64,000 bases of DNA from Chalara sp. BL73 (Eukaryota; Ascomycota; Leotiomycetes; Helotiales): positions 186,001-250,000 of the forward strand of contig CAKJVC010000049.1 in the NCBI GenBank assembly GCA_918026815.1, given 5' to 3'. The notes under the pieces are model-generated. The model did no database searches, was not told the origin of the DNA, and saw only the letters and a list, made by a program, of their open reading frames with translations. A program made the translations under genes and the position numbers. Shown here piece by piece: positions 25,565 through 38,397 of this stretch (positions within the stretch are counted from its first letter, which is position 1; the number at the start of each line of letters is the position of its first letter).

Positions 25565-27647
25565 AGTGCCTCAATATTTCTGCTATATAATTCATCACGC
25601 GTAAGTATTTCCCCTACGTCTGCCAAGTCCTACCCTAGATTATTCTCCCCCTTTTTCTACCTCATAAATCACTGCTGATAGAAGAGTATATTTGACTTTG
25701 TTGACCAGATTCCTCAGCATCTCGGCTTTCCGCGCATGCGTTTCCTCCAGAGGTTCAAGGTTGCGTCAGCTACGGAATATAAATCGGGAATCTTAAATAA
25801 GATGCTCCCTGGGACAACTATCGTTGACTTCGTTTTGAGGAAGCACCTCCCGTTTCGTGTTCATCAATGCGTTTAGCTTATTCCTTGTTATTCCCATAGG
25901 CCGATGCCTGTGGTGATTACTTATCATGACCAGAATGAGAATTTCTGATCCGAAGTGTAGCCCAACCTCAAAGAGGGTTAAAGAGCCTTACGCATTTCTG
26001 GATTCCTGTAATCCCACTTTCCCAAAAAGACATTTTCAATCGGTGGATCATCGGTCACGGGATGTATCCAGTCCGCCTCGGCGAATATGTGGTGGAGAGG
26101 CGTTTTTCAAAGACCAAAAAGCAACTGCTTCTGGTCTCTGTCCTATTGTGCCTTATATTCTGGCTTCAACAGTGTTGAATCGATGCTGCTAGGCTTTGCG
26201 TCTCCTTTGCCCCAGCATCCAGCATCCTGGAGTGACGCGATGGTATAGCCTCAAGGACACAATTGCTGAAAGTTGTACCACAATTTCAATCGAAGTTTTT
26301 TTCATCTGTCAATTCGGCTCCGGGAGTTGGATCGAGCAAATGAGCTAATTTGTTTCAGTAAGAACTTGTCCACAAATTGATTCAGCGTAACGCGAGATGT
26401 CATTGTCTACAGAGTCTCTTATCGCGTACATAATGATTAATATTTTAGTTCTATGTAGAAAGTTGCTTTACAAGAGCATTTCCTTTTTGTAAAGCCGCAT
26501 AACAGCTGCTCGTTTGCACTTGTTTACTATACGAGTTTCGGAACACACAATGTGGAAAGGCTGAGGAAGTGAACTGGAAGAACGGTGGAAAGTTACACGT
26601 ACGACAAAATCACAACACAAGCATTTGGGTGGCTCGTACCTTCGATAGATATATACCCACGACCGGAGGAAGGATCGCGGAGAAAAGTCGACAAGGCGAG
26701 AGCTGTGATGGAGAAAGACGTGTAGGGAACGAAAAGATCGACGGACGTAAGAAGGACTCTTTTTTGCAATGGGACTCGATCCCCAACACTCACTGGAATA
26801 TATGAGAGGTTTTTGGAGAAAGCATGTTAAGGCTACTGGCCTATTAATATTGGCCAGTACAGTCCTTGTAGGGTACTTGGTGCTCCTGCGTTTTCCTTTT
26901 TACTCTCGGACAAAGCATATAGAGCCACAGTATTTGTTACTGTTATTAGGATTGCGAAGCTCACGAGAAGGGCCTGCCTGAGGGCCAGGCCTGGGGGCCT
27001 AGCCGTGTTACATAGTCCTTGACTGATACAGCACGTTAAAAGGAATAATAATAACAGCTGCTCGTTCGGAAATTCTGCCAAGCTTGACAAGAAAGAATCT
27101 TGTCAAGAGGAACAAATACCGTTTTATGTCTTGGCGTTTTGTATTCAAGGCCTTCGGCTAAGATGATCAAGTTGGGAGTAAAAGGCTATCGAACATGCAG
27201 TAGACCGAAAGAGAGCATGATTAACCGCATGTCAGACCGAAAACTCGTCATATGACACCTGTATAAGGAACAGGGAGCATCTAGACAGTCTAAACCACTA
27301 GTATCAGAGAAAATTAAGCTGTGAGAAAGAATTGATTTATTGTAGTGGCCTTCAAAACTTGGGGAAGTATTCACGGCTTTTCCTTCAATGGGACTTGATC
27401 TTGAAGCCGGAAGGAAATCGCTTAAGTATCAATCCATCAGAAAGAGATAGCCGTCAAAACAGATATTGACAGGCCATATGAACAGTCGGGTTTTGTGTCT
27501 TGATGATTAAATTTATCCGCGATCATTCTTCATCATCATTTCCATGAATGCCGAAGAAGAAACGAATTTAACCATACAACGACATGGCGGCAATGCACAT
27601 CCAGAGAGTAAAAGAAAAGCTAGCTCAGTAACTAAAACAAAAAGATA
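25565..27647. other. Intergenic, no supported gene
   Basis: About 2 kb downstream of the second zinc-cluster regulator. Open frames are short and unstructured. Only the tRNA gene at its right edge is recognisable. Confidence 0.4.
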
Positions 27648-27728
27648 CGACGTGGGCAGGATTTGAACCTACGCTCCCGAAGGAAATAGATTTCTAGTCT
27701 ATCGCTATAACCACTCAGCCACCACGCC
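27648..27728 (-). tRNA. tRNA-Ser (anticodon AGA)
   Basis: The minus strand folds as a class II tRNA. A 7 bp acceptor stem (GGCGTGG with CCACGTC, one G-T pair) is followed by a D arm with GGCTGAGTGGTTATAGC. The anticodon stem ATAGA/TCTAT encloses the loop CTAGAAA, giving anticodon AGA. A long variable arm TTCCTTCGGGAG is the Ser/Leu hallmark, and the T arm GTAGG-TTCAAAT-CCTGC completes it. The discriminator base is G, as usual for Ser. A run of five T follows a few bases downstream and can end Pol III transcription. No intron is present. Confidence 0.93.
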
Positions 27729-28543
27729 TTTTGGATGTTGTTGAAAAGCTCAGGCTTAAAATTTTACATGATGGCTAAAAATAATTAACGAACTTCAAAA
27801 AGACTGTGGCCTTGGCCCAACACAAGCGAACTCGGCTGGAAGTGGGGTGGAGTGGAGAGCACGGCAGTTGACGACCCGGCGCAAGACACCCTTCCAACCC
27901 GGTAAGCCAAAGTGCGGAGAAACGCCTACAAGGTAGCTCCCATCGATTTAATTATGACAGTACACGTATCGCCACAGGCTCATTCCTTAATCAGGAATCA
28001 TGCTTACCATGGCGTTCGATTTCACTCTCTCGTCAGGTTATCTCAATATTTCTGCCAAGAAAGATCTATCAGGCACAAGTAGGAAGACATTGAACGTAGA
28101 AACTGTTATAAAGAACCCCCTAATGAGCCTGAAATAACGTTATCAAAAGATCTACATGGCTGACAGCAAGACAACCTCTACAGCCCAAAAATAAATCGCT
28201 ACATAAGCCCTGAACGTTCTTACTCCAAATTGCGATAGCAAGTAAATCGTAAACTCTAGGCAAGGATTCGTCTTACATTATAGGTTCTGATTTGCTAATT
28301 CGCCACCTCAATGTATCATGGAGACTTATCACACTGGGAAGGGAGATTGAATAAAAGTCAGGCATCCACCCGATCTATTTCCGTAGTCATTCATATAATG
28401 TAATGTTTGCCAAGGATAAGAGAGTTGGACCTGAACTGATTCAGTAAAAATCCTGATACATATCACCTAGGATTATGCTGCAGTTTTAAAAATATATCAC
28501 AGCTACCACCCAAAGATCTCCTACCTCTCCTACTCCACGCTTA
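27729..28543. other. Intergenic, no supported gene
   Basis: Space between tRNA-Ser and the 3' end of the agd3-like gene. No coding frame or RNA fold is evident. Confidence 0.4.
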
Positions 28544-31227
28544 TTATAGCACAATTGGCGTGCTTAAAGTGAAGGAGACAGGTGCCCCAGATAATCCCAC
28601 CCAGATCGTCAGAGGATCACTTCCAACCTGCTCTGTCCTATAACCCTGTGTGTTTGTAACCGAACCCGGAACTGTGACAGGTATCTCAGTATCGCAGGCA
28701 TTGCCGTTCGCTTGGAGAGTCACACTGGTGATGGTTTGTGCACTGGAATCGGTGCTGTAAGTAAGGACTGGTGCACAGAGATCTCGTGTCCGGCGATTGG
28801 CGAAGTCTGTTGAGAACTTGGAAAGTGTTAGCCCAAAAGAGTGGTGTGAAGAAGCAATAAACTTACGTCGCCATGTTTGCGCGAGATAATGGGCCAATGT
28901 GTCAGTCGGACCATCTCTTGAGTGATTGTCTCTACCCATGCCTGAAATAAAGAGAGCTTTGAGGTAACCCCGTTAATGGTAGTCGTACCGGCTGTGACAT
29001 AATTCAGGTTTGCCTGATGGAACATGTACGGGTCGTGGCGAAGTTGAAGCAAATGGCGAGTGTTTGTATTTTTCTCAAGCTTGAGTAGGTCGTACCAATC
29101 CCCACTCCCTGCTGAAGTAGCGATCCATTCACGAACTGTACATTCTGGAAGATGGCACTGCCAAAGTTAACATTTGGTGTTAAGGTAGCGATTAAGCAGG
29201 CCTTACATTGTAATAAATATTCGTACTCCAACGTGGCGTAATTTGGATTCCAGCATACCCATTATCCGCGACGGTAGTGATAAGTGGCCAGTGCTCATTC
29301 TGTTGATCTAGTAGAGCCGGACGAGTATTATCACCAATAACCTGAGTGATTCCGCTCGTCGCCCAAGCACGTAATGCGTCAGCATTATGAAGTCCAGTAA
29401 TGGCAGGGGGAATAAGTCCCTTGGCACTGAACAAATTAGCGTTCGCTATCCCTGTTTGTGCAAGCCATCCCTGGTTCCAGGTAATCTCCTGAAAAGCATC
29501 AAAGTAGGTAGCGTTGTTTAGATCCTCATGAGTGAAGGTGTGAGACACATGAGCAAAAGCATTTAGGTTTGACGGGGTTGACCACCATGTCTTGTGAGAG
29601 TCTAGATCGAGGCAGGTCTCGCTGTATGGATAGTTAACGGGTGCTGCCGGCCATATGCTTGTTCCTGTTCCTGGGGGCTTAACAAATTCCAGAGGCGTAG
29701 ATGGTTGCTCATCATAGTCTATTGGCCCTATTCCGCAAGCAAATTCGGCTATCTCCGCAGAATTCTGAACAAAATTAACCTGGGATACAATTACATTCGA
29801 CATAATCAAGGACATTCCACGAGTTCGGCAATCATTGTTGCTCACTTGCCAATATCCCAATCATTAAAATGGAAGAGGGTGAATCAGACTGTACTTACTA
29901 TGATGTTTCCATTACCATTATGTCCAATCTCTATAAAGTAATTGCTGCCAGTGGGCAGCCGAGAGTTCACAGAAGTCGTCCAAGTCTTGTGCTGATCCAG
30001 GTCAGGAGTTGTGACTTGGTAGACCATCCCACCTGGGTAATATATGTCTGAGTCAAGAAACATATCGTCCACTATAACAGTCAAAGATGTACCTGTGGGA
30101 TGAGGAGAAAATGATATACCTTGTGTATTCAGATTGATGCGACGATAGCCACTGTCTGTGAAATTTAGTTTTAGGGCCTGAAGGGAACTCGCATGAACAT
30201 ACATAAACCCCTCGTAGTCCAGTGAATCCATGCATGTTGAAGAAAAGTTGAGGTTGTACTCCATTCTGTTGCAAAGCCAATGAAAAACACCAACTTTTAT
30301 ATGATCAGTAGAATGAAGTACACGCAGCTGGGAATTCATACCTGTTGTCTACCAGATATATTGTTAATCACGCCAGCTGTGGAGGTTGTCGGGAAGCCAG
30401 TTGCTGGCCCGAATGTTGCAAATTCGGAAGCAATTGCCGGGTCAGATATGCCAGCAGGGTAATGCCAGAGCCCTTCCGTGCTCAATCCAGCACCACTTTA
30501 ACTTGTCAGTACTGCAATCTAAAGGGAGTATGTTTACAAACGCTTTCAGGCCAGCACTAGGAAATGCAGTTGTATTTGAGATCTGGATGAGCTGTTCTAC
30601 ACCATCATCACAGCACCCACCAATTGCATATGTTCCCGAGCTTGGCCCAGGGAACACATCAATCCGGACCAATCGCACACCAAACGTGACTTGATACTGA
30701 TATATCTCCGTCCATTGAGCAGATGTGATGGCACTTTGGAATCCAATTGTTCCTCCGTAATCGTAGCTCACTTCAGACAAAACAACGATTGCTCCATAGT
30801 TCCCCGTTGTTGCCGAGCTGCTGAGGGTAGGCAATGTAGTACCTTCCTTAGGGACAACAATAATCTGATATGGAATGCCATAGCCGCTCAAACCTGAATA
30901 GGCAGAGTATGCCGATGCGGTGTCTCTGGCTAAAATCAAGACTGTGGCTTTGACAGAGATTGCGGCTGCGAGGCGTTTTTGAGCCGCAGGAGCTGGAGCA
31001 GCAGCTATCTCTGAAGTATTGGTCAAGACGGTAACACCATTAATATCTACAGATGCAGGCTTAACAGGATCTGGGGATTTCCTAAACTCGGTCGGGATTG
31101 GAAGCGATTCATGGTGATGGTGGTGGTGTGCATGCTCCTGACGGCTGTGTAAACGTGCTGGTGATGCAAGTATATTGCCTAAAAGAAACGAGAACAGGCC
31201 GACCTTAGCGAGAGACCCCGATAACAT
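28544..31227 (-). CDS. agd3: Agd3-type secreted polysaccharide deacetylase (family CE18), 758 aa
   Basis: Eight exons on the minus strand: 31227..30542, 30495..30342, 30293..30203, 30155..30120, 30071..29899, about 29779..29207, 29157..28867 and 28816..28544. The acceptor of exon 6 is the least certain. The protein starts with a signal peptide (about residues 1-22) and a His-rich stretch. An N-terminal beta-rich part of about 300 residues follows, matching the carbohydrate-binding region of Agd3. The deacetylase signatures are FFIGFATEW and FLQHAWIHWTTRGLY, then QVDDMFLDSDIYYPGG with the likely catalytic and metal-binding Asp pair. Further on are IEIGHNGNGNI, HVSHTFTHEDLNNATY (metal-binding His near residue 460) and NTRHLLQLRHDPYMFHQANL. 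In Aspergillus fumigatus, Agd3 removes acetyl groups from galactosaminogalactan outside the cell, giving the adhesive biofilm polymer. The GH114 gene next door strengthens the call. Confidence 0.85.
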
Positions 31228-34200
31228 TGTGAAACCTTTTCTCGCTCCTTGAAATCGACTATTGAAGAACTGGTTACTGAGAAGATAAAAATGAGATTCC
31301 TCATGCTTTAAATATGAACTGTCGAAGTATTCAGACAAGCGGCAACGTTACCAACACGAGCCGCGCCAGAATCTAGAGCGCGGTTGTGCAATGGAACAAG
31401 AACATGAGGATTTCAGCTATGGCTGAATTTGACTAATTCGGAGACGAGGTGAGAGGGATGTTGCGATGGTAACAAGATATAAATGAACAATAACGTGGGG
31501 ACCAGGGGTAGGCGGACTCGAGGGACCCTGCCACAACAGCATCCTGTCGTACAGCATCAATAGATCATATGTAGTCAGCACTTTATGGGTAAATAGAATG
31601 GCAGGAAAATCATCCGTGCCGAAGAGATGGGGTATGCAAACAACTGCCTCATCCGGATTCACCACCTTCGGAGGTACTGTCTGTTTTCAAAACTGCCATC
31701 ATGTCAAGACTTTGAGATGATGGTACAACATCTAATATCATGTTCTTCCGAAGCCTGTACAAAGTTTGTACTTCAGCATTCGAATTTTCATCATTGTATT
31801 GTACATAATTAAAGCAGTAAATACTTCATAGACCAAACGGTTGGTAATATGAATATACAATAACATCTCGCAGGTTGAATGTACAGCGACGGTCCTGAAA
31901 GTATCTCGATTGATGTCCAAGCACGGCAGGAGGACCTCAAGGACGCGTCAAGAGAGTCTCTGAGAGTCTAAGCACCAACACATCAGGTTTGCATAGGCTA
32001 AACAGAATCAATAAAAAGGCGCACACACCTTCCAACCCAGATTCTTGTGGTGCTGGACTGCAGCTGCAGGTACTCATACATGATGCAAATGTGACCAGGG
32101 ATTTCGTGTCCTCCGCTTTTAAGGTTGAAACTAAGCTTAGCTGTTTATAGATGCTTGGCATTGGGTAAGCGACGTGCTGGCTTGGCTTCGGATGGGTTGG
32201 ATGACTTTCTCTTAAAGTTCGCAGGGAGTAATGAACTTCGCTTTCCAGGGACGTTTCGCCATCGTATTAATTCCTGCGTCACCGTCATCAATACTGCGTT
32301 AATGCAGGTATAAAATACCAGCCTTGACCTCTATCTTGGCTAAACCTCCCTAACTTGGAAATAAAAAGTTATTCTTCCACCTGTCAGATTGCACGCACAA
32401 TGTCAAATTCTTGAGTACTTGAAATTGATCAGGCACTAGATCTCGCTCCTTCTTCTTTGGCTCTGGACTCCAATATGATCCAAGTGAATCGTGTTGCCGG
32501 CTGTGTTGTAGCTCATCAAAATAATGTGACTACGAGAAGTGTCAAGTGATCTCCCTCGATGCAGGGGGAAAACACCAATTTGCGGTCCGTGAATCATAGC
32601 AAGGGAAAGACCTCATAGTGGTCTAGTTATGCTTACAGGACTAGAATCTATAGATGCTCTCATGCCTGAAAGTGATGGCAGCATGACGTAGAACCTGTTT
32701 CTGTTGCAATAAGCAGACTCAAAGTTCCTCCTTAAATCTCTTTCCTCAATTGAGAAAAATTATCGTCTAGACATCCTGTTTCAATACTCTAGTTAAGCCT
32801 CGAGCTTCTTACCCCTTTAAACTAAGCGAGGGATGCCCTCCGGAATCGGCCGTACCCGCCTTCGGGTCCAGTCATTCCCAATACCGTTGGCCCAAAATCA
32901 ACGAACGCTTCTGGAAGCGCTGTGAAGATTTGACGCCATTTTGCGGTCTTTGAGATCTAAAGATCCTGCACATGTTAGCATTATAGTATCTTGCAAATGG
33001 AAAGATCAAAAATATCTGGTGACGATCAAGACTATGAACACAGAGACCTAAAGGAAATTGAATGGAAATAGCAAGGACGCCAATCACGTGTCCAGAGCAT
33101 TATATATTTTCTTAGCCAGTATATGAAATTGGATGAAATATATTCAACTTTGCGTTGTGCTTTTGAACAGGGGAGAAAGACCGAGCGAACCTCATCAGTT
33201 AGTGGATAGATCGAGACAACATGCCCCATGCGACCAGTTCCAATGATTAACAAATAATGATCTATTAGTAACAGTCTACCTCAAACTTCCCTTGTCTTCC
33301 GATATCTAATCTACATTGCAATTTCCACAGCTATAGTGTATCATCAACATTCTAAGCATGATCAAAGGTTGGAGGACGTGGTGGACATGGTGGACATGGT
33401 GGTATGGACAGGAGCAACGGACTATCGATTTGGCACCTGTGTTGATGGAAATATTCTATAGTTAGTCGGGGAGAACGGAGAGTTGAGAGAGAACTCGGAG
33501 ATGGTTTGGCGAATGATTAGGTCTTCAGGGATCAATACATATTGCCGTCCCTGGTACGAACCAGCTATAAGATCGTATGGCTTTGAGTTCTAGAAAGAGT
33601 CCTAAGGCTGAATTCCTCTTGTTTGCTCCTTGGTCCTCATTTGGATATGTGTTGCATATCCCGTCACTTCGTGATTTGATGGGATGCGACATTTTTGCTG
33701 GACTAAGAAAAAAGACACAATCCCATTTTGCGCCAAATACATTTTCCATAGTTCGGTGTATTCTATATCGAATACGAAAGACTTGGTCATTCTGATAGTT
33801 GTAGGCATATTGGAAGTGTTGAGCGCTGCAAGGGCTTGGAGCAGAATCCACCTGCCTCTCTGCCTCAGGCACAAAGCAGGACTACCATTCCTCAGAACAA
33901 AAGTAATACTATCTTGTTGTACCCTCCAAACCATGAACGCCATGAGACATTAGAATGAATAACGTTACGATGCATCTTGAGATGTGACCATCCCTCCATA
34001 ATGGCGCGATAGACGCACAATCGATGCAAAACGATAAGTATTTGGTTGGTTCCGAATTTAGCCAGAGTCAATAGACTCATTGAACGATCCTTCTAGCTCA
34101 ACATGGTTAAGATCGGCGCCTACTTTCAAGATTTGTCTCAGCCTCAGAAGGTTCAATTGTATGCACAAGAACAATCCTTGATATTATTTCAACCATTAGT

Positions 34201-34788
34201 CACAGGCAGAAAGTAGACCGACCTTCTTACCGAATCAGGTTAGCGCCAATGTCAAAGCCAGGTCTCGCCAGCTGAAATGCAAACACCTGTCCGCCTCGGG
34301 AAAAAAAAAACATCCCTAATTGTATTCAAGCTACTTTTAGAGTCTTTTGCTCGGTTTGAGTAGTGCGACTTGCCGTCCTGCATATTCCTCATCGTTGCTC
34401 AGGAAGTCAGCCTTGAAATTGGGCTGTGCTCATTTAAATCCTGGCCGGATACGAGGCTCCGGCCCTGCTGAAATTTCGGCTTCCCTACCGTACAGTAGAC
34501 TACCTAAGCCATTCCAGATTCTTCTGATGCTAAGATAATTGACCGATATACTGTCATAACTGCAACGTTTGATCGGATCGCTGGTTTCAGTTCTTTTAAT
34601 ATGTTGATGGATTTCGGTAGACACTGAGGGGATGAACAACGAGCGGGATATTGACCCTTGACATACAACGTTTTACAAACTCTACCAACACTACATGGTT
34701 TACATGGCCACACCAAAGAGCCAAGATCATTAATACACCAAAGTGGAAATTCTCGGTATTTAAAAATATATATTCCAAGGGCATCAAC
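31228..34788. other. 3.6 kb region between divergent agd3-like and ega3-like genes
   Basis: No gene could be supported. Minus-strand frames at 33.5-33.95 kb are open for about 113 codons but show no family motif. I looked for the other galactosaminogalactan cluster members (epimerase Uge3, spherulin-like Sph3, synthase Gtb3) and found no recognisable trace. The region probably holds both promoters. A small GGACATGGT-type direct repeat lies near 33.38-33.40 kb. Confidence 0.4.
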
Positions 34789-35721
34789 ATGGAGAAGACA
34801 GAGTCACGTGGTTTACTGCATCGATCCAAAAGATTTTGGATTATTTTCGTCTCCGTTCTTGTCACGATAGCCATTGCTCTAGGTATAGGTCTTGGAGTAG
34901 GCCTCACCCGTGGTTCAGACTCAGATTCAGACTCTGGCTCAGGCTCCGAACCCAGCACTCCGATAAGCAGTCCTCTCCCGCCTACCAACGGCAGCTACTG
35001 GAAACCCACCACAGGCACCACATGGCAAATCGAGCTCCTCTACGCTCTCAACGACACTTCAGCAAATGTGTCCGTCTACGATATTGATCTCTTCAACAAC
35101 CCGGCTACTACAATCGACACTCTACACTCGCAAGGCCGCCGCGTGATATGCTACTTCTCTGCCGGCAGCTACGAGGATAAACGCCCTGACTCCCAGAAAT
35201 TCACCAGCAAGGACAAGGGTAAAGAGCTAGATGGCTGGCCGGGCGAATACTGGCTGAACACCAGCTCGCCCAACGTCCGCGAGATCATGCGTTCCCGCAT
35301 CGCGCTTGCGAAGACCAAAGGATGCGACGGCGTCGACCCAGATAACATCGATGGCTACAGCAACGAAAACGGCCTCGATCTTACCTCTGAAGGCGCCATC
35401 GACTTCCTCACCTTCTTAGCTGCAGAAGCACATGGCAGAGGCTTGGCGATCGGGCTGAAAAATGGTGGTGCTTTGGTGAATACTGTGCTTGGGATCATGG
35501 AGTGGGAGGTAAATGAGCAATGTTCGCAGTATGAGGAATGCGATAAGTTTAGGCCATTTGTGGAAGCAAATAAGCCAGTATTTCATATCGAGTATCCGGG
35601 CGAGAAAGATGCAGGTGCTGAGAAGGTAACATCTCAGAGTGTGTGTGGAGATGCGGAGGCGAAGGGGTTCTCGACAGTATTGAAGAGGCTGAATTTGGAT
35701 GATTGGTTGGAGACATGTTAA
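34789..35721 (+). CDS. ega3: GH114 endo-alpha-1,4-polygalactosaminidase (Ega3-type), membrane anchored, 310 aa
   Basis: A single exon. The frame is open upstream to 34651, but the first ATG is 34789. Residues 1-15 are polar and basic, and residues about 16-40 form one hydrophobic segment (FWIIFVSVLVTIAIALGIGL), so this is a type II membrane anchor. A Ser-Asp/Ser-Gly linker follows. The GH114 domain starts near residue 70 with SYWKPTTGTTWQIELLY. It includes VYDIDLFNN, RRVICYFSAGSYEDKRPD, GCDGVDPDNIDGY (near residues 178-190) with candidate catalytic Asp, NGGALV and FHIEYPGE with a candidate catalytic Glu. Ega3 of Aspergillus fumigatus cleaves the galactosamine stretches of galactosaminogalactan and is also membrane anchored. 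Together with the deacetylase upstream this looks like part of the same polysaccharide pathway. Many fungi carry other GH114 enzymes, so orthology is likely rather than certain. Confidence 0.85.
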   Translation: MEKTESRGLLHRSKRFWIIFVSVLVTIAIALGIGLGVGLTRGSDSDSDSGSGSEPSTPISSPLPPTNGSYWKPTTGTTWQIELLYALNDTSANVSVYDIDLFNNPATTIDTLHSQGRRVICYFSAGSYEDKRPDSQKFTSKDKGKELDGWPGEYWLNTSSPNVREIMRSRIALAKTKGCDGVDPDNIDGYSNENGLDLTSEGAIDFLTFLAAEAHGRGLAIGLKNGGALVNTVLGIMEWEVNEQCSQYEECDKFRPFVEANKPVFHIEYPGEKDAGAEKVTSQSVCGDAEAKGFSTVLKRLNLDDWLETC

Positions 35722-37545
35722 AATAGAAGCATTATTGTATAGCATGGATTTTTAATTTTGCTCAGGTTTTAAACCATTTGCTTCTATAATTTCATTACCT
35801 GCCTTCTTCAGATGTGGATGACATGGTAACTTCATTAAAACCATTCGCTCAATTGTCTAAACTCATCCGAGTTGCTTTTAAGCGCTTTTAAGCTTGAGAT
35901 TATGCCCTCGAGAAATTTTATATACCAAATAGGAATATAAAAAAGTCAATAAGTCTTGGCGTCTGCTATTATCCCTAATTATCCTACTAATCTCCCGAAC
36001 AGAATTCGGGGAAAGCGGGTCTCTTTTCCTTGCCTCTAATAAGTGTTTCCGCTGCAACTCTCATTGTCTGTTGAACAAAATCACACTGAAGCGTTATCTT
36101 TGAATCGAAACACGCAAGGGACCCAAAGTAGTCACGTCTAGTACGCGATTACAAGTACTTGGAGCGACTGAGCCAATGGTCTGAATGGAGGATCCATCAT
36201 GCGATAAACAAGAATAATTTAAAACATTGGGCACTGTTTAAGAGTAAGTGCTTCCAAGGCGATGTAAGAAGCATATCGGTCGGAAGTATTTCTGTGCTCA
36301 TAGCTAGACAAAACAAACCGAGCGTTGCTCTTCCTCCTCCATCAACCAATCTCTTATTCCTTGCAGCTCGCTTCCTGTGCCAAATCTTGCTCCATATGAC
36401 GAATATTACATAATACAAAAGATCATCAGCTTAAACAAGATCCAAATCGAGACATAAATTACGGAACCCTGAGTTTATCGGCATAGTTGTGCTATTAGGT
36501 ATAGATAGGCTAGTTAGTAATATGTTTTACAATATAAATACAAGGAATTGGGGCAGTAAGATTACTTAGTTCCAGAGGTTCTTAACTTCAGCTATTAAAT
36601 GTCCCAAAGTAGCCCAATTGCAGAAAGAACACAAGTAATCAGTCTGCAAATCGCTTCATGTAATTATCTATTCTCTGGCTTAACGTCGTTGCGCATATTG
36701 TGACTGAGATGCAACTTGAAAAAAGCGCGCGAGGGAGCTTATTCCGAAAATAAGCCCATACCTTCGATATGTTGCGTGGTTTTTTGACCACCCTCAGTCC
36801 CTGAGTGTATACATTGTCTTAAGGAAAATAGCGAGAAAGGTTATACGATGTGTTTTTGCCTTTCGCAATAATATCACAGTTTCCTCCTTTCTCTCCTTCA
36901 AACTTCTGTGCATTTTGTGTCCGCTGGCAAGTGTTGCAACATTCTCAGCAGCAGTCAATCCGGTTTATAGCGTTTATGCTTTGGCATCCGATCGTCGCAA
37001 GGGAATAGTAAAAGTCTCCTAAGTAAGATTATCTCTTGAATCCCTTTCTTTAAGCTAGCCACACTCGCCAAGATATATCCACTCCGATAGTATTTACGAT
37101 CGATGTCGAACGAGTTTAAGTATGGCTGCATGGAAATTTCTAGCATGATATCAAACGAACCATCAATTATAAAATCAAACAACTAATATCAATACGGTTA
37201 TAAAGCCTATGGTTCTCATATGCGCAATTATGACATAATTATTTACTCTTGAAAACTACTAGAAAATGAAATAGCTATGAGGATGTTGAGCAACTACACG
37301 GTCAATATTCGATGCCAAGACCATGTGGATCAAATTACCCCACGTTTTCCCAAGCTAAGCCACTGCCGAAAATGAGGCTGGGAATGAGGCTGAAAGACAA
37401 TCGCGACGTGTTATAAACTCATCTGAAAACAGACCTCACCAAATTGACAAGCCGACCTCCACAAAGCCCTACCATTTCATGTAGGACGAAGAAGATCCGG
37501 GACTTAAACCCAATAGAAAACCAGCTTTTCAATAACAGCACGACT
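35722..37545. other. Intergenic, no supported gene
   Basis: About 1.8 kb between the GH114 gene and SPC3. It is AT-rich with short frames only. I see nothing to annotate. Confidence 0.4.
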
Positions 37546-38397
37546 ATGCATTCTACCATAAACCGGGCACAGAATGTCTTTGGCTTCTTCACAACTGTCT
37601 GCTTTGTCGTCGCAGCCATAATCGCAGCCTCGGATTATGCTTCCCCACGAACGCCCAAGGCAACCTTAACAGTCAAAGATGTTCAAGTGTATTTCTACCT
37701 CCTCTTGTCTCTCTTTAGCCACCACTAACGATTCCCCAGCGTCCGCGGCAGACCACACTACTACTCCACCAAAAAAGAAGAATATGCTAATATCCGATTC
37801 TCCCTATCCGCGGACCTCTCTACGCTCTTCACCTGGAACACTAAGCAATTATTTGTCTGGGTTTCCGCCTCATGGCCCGATCCAAACGCGGAGAACAAGA
37901 CGGCGCTCGTGAATGAGGCGGTCATCTGGGATAGCATTATTACAAGCCCGAGCGCAGATCACTTGAGCAACATTGGGCCGGCTGCGAAGAAGAAGTTGAT
38001 TCGGAGCGCGAAAGGGAAGAGTATTGATCCTAGCCGGTAAGCACAGAATTCATGTTAATGTGAAGGATCATGAAATTTAGGGTTAGATAGGAGAATTTGG
38101 CTGACACGTTACAGGGGCAAACTAGAACTCAAGAACCAAAAGCCCAAGTACCAAATTACATCACCAAAAGGAATCGTTGCCAACACAGAGAATGTGGTGT
38201 TGAAGCTACATTATAACGTGCAACCCTGGGTCGGCCCTTTAACATGGACACCCCAGATAGAGTTCTTGAAATGGAAGAAGGTCAAGGGAGGCGTGAGCAA
38301 AGCCTTCAACTTGCCTGCGATAAAGGCCAAAGAGGACAAGAAGAAGGCTGCACCGAAAGCAGATGGAGGTGCGACTGGAGGCAAAAAAGTAGTATGA
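37546..38397 (+). CDS. spc3: Signal peptidase complex subunit SPC3 (SPCS3/SPC22-23), 240 aa
   Basis: Exons are 37546..37688, 37740..38036 and 38115..38397. Donors are GTATTT and GTAAGC, and the first intron has a CACTAACG branch site. The protein begins with MHSTINRAQNVFGFFTT and one hydrophobic segment (about residues 12-32), the single membrane anchor of this subunit. The lumenal part has FSLSADLSTLFTWNTKQLFV and WDSIITSP, then KYQITSPKGI and LHYNVQPWVGPL, all conserved SPC3 blocks. SPC3 is the essential lumenal glycoprotein-like subunit of the ER signal peptidase and supports the catalytic SEC11 subunit. The C-terminus carries a Lys/Ala-rich tail (KAKEDKKKAAPK) longer than in yeast. Family membership is clear from length, topology and motifs. 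Confidence 0.92.

Noticed and set aside
33525..33943. Minus-strand frames between agd3 and ega3, considered as remains of another galactosaminogalactan gene
   Set aside because: No similarity to Uge3, Sph3 or Gtb3 blocks could be seen.
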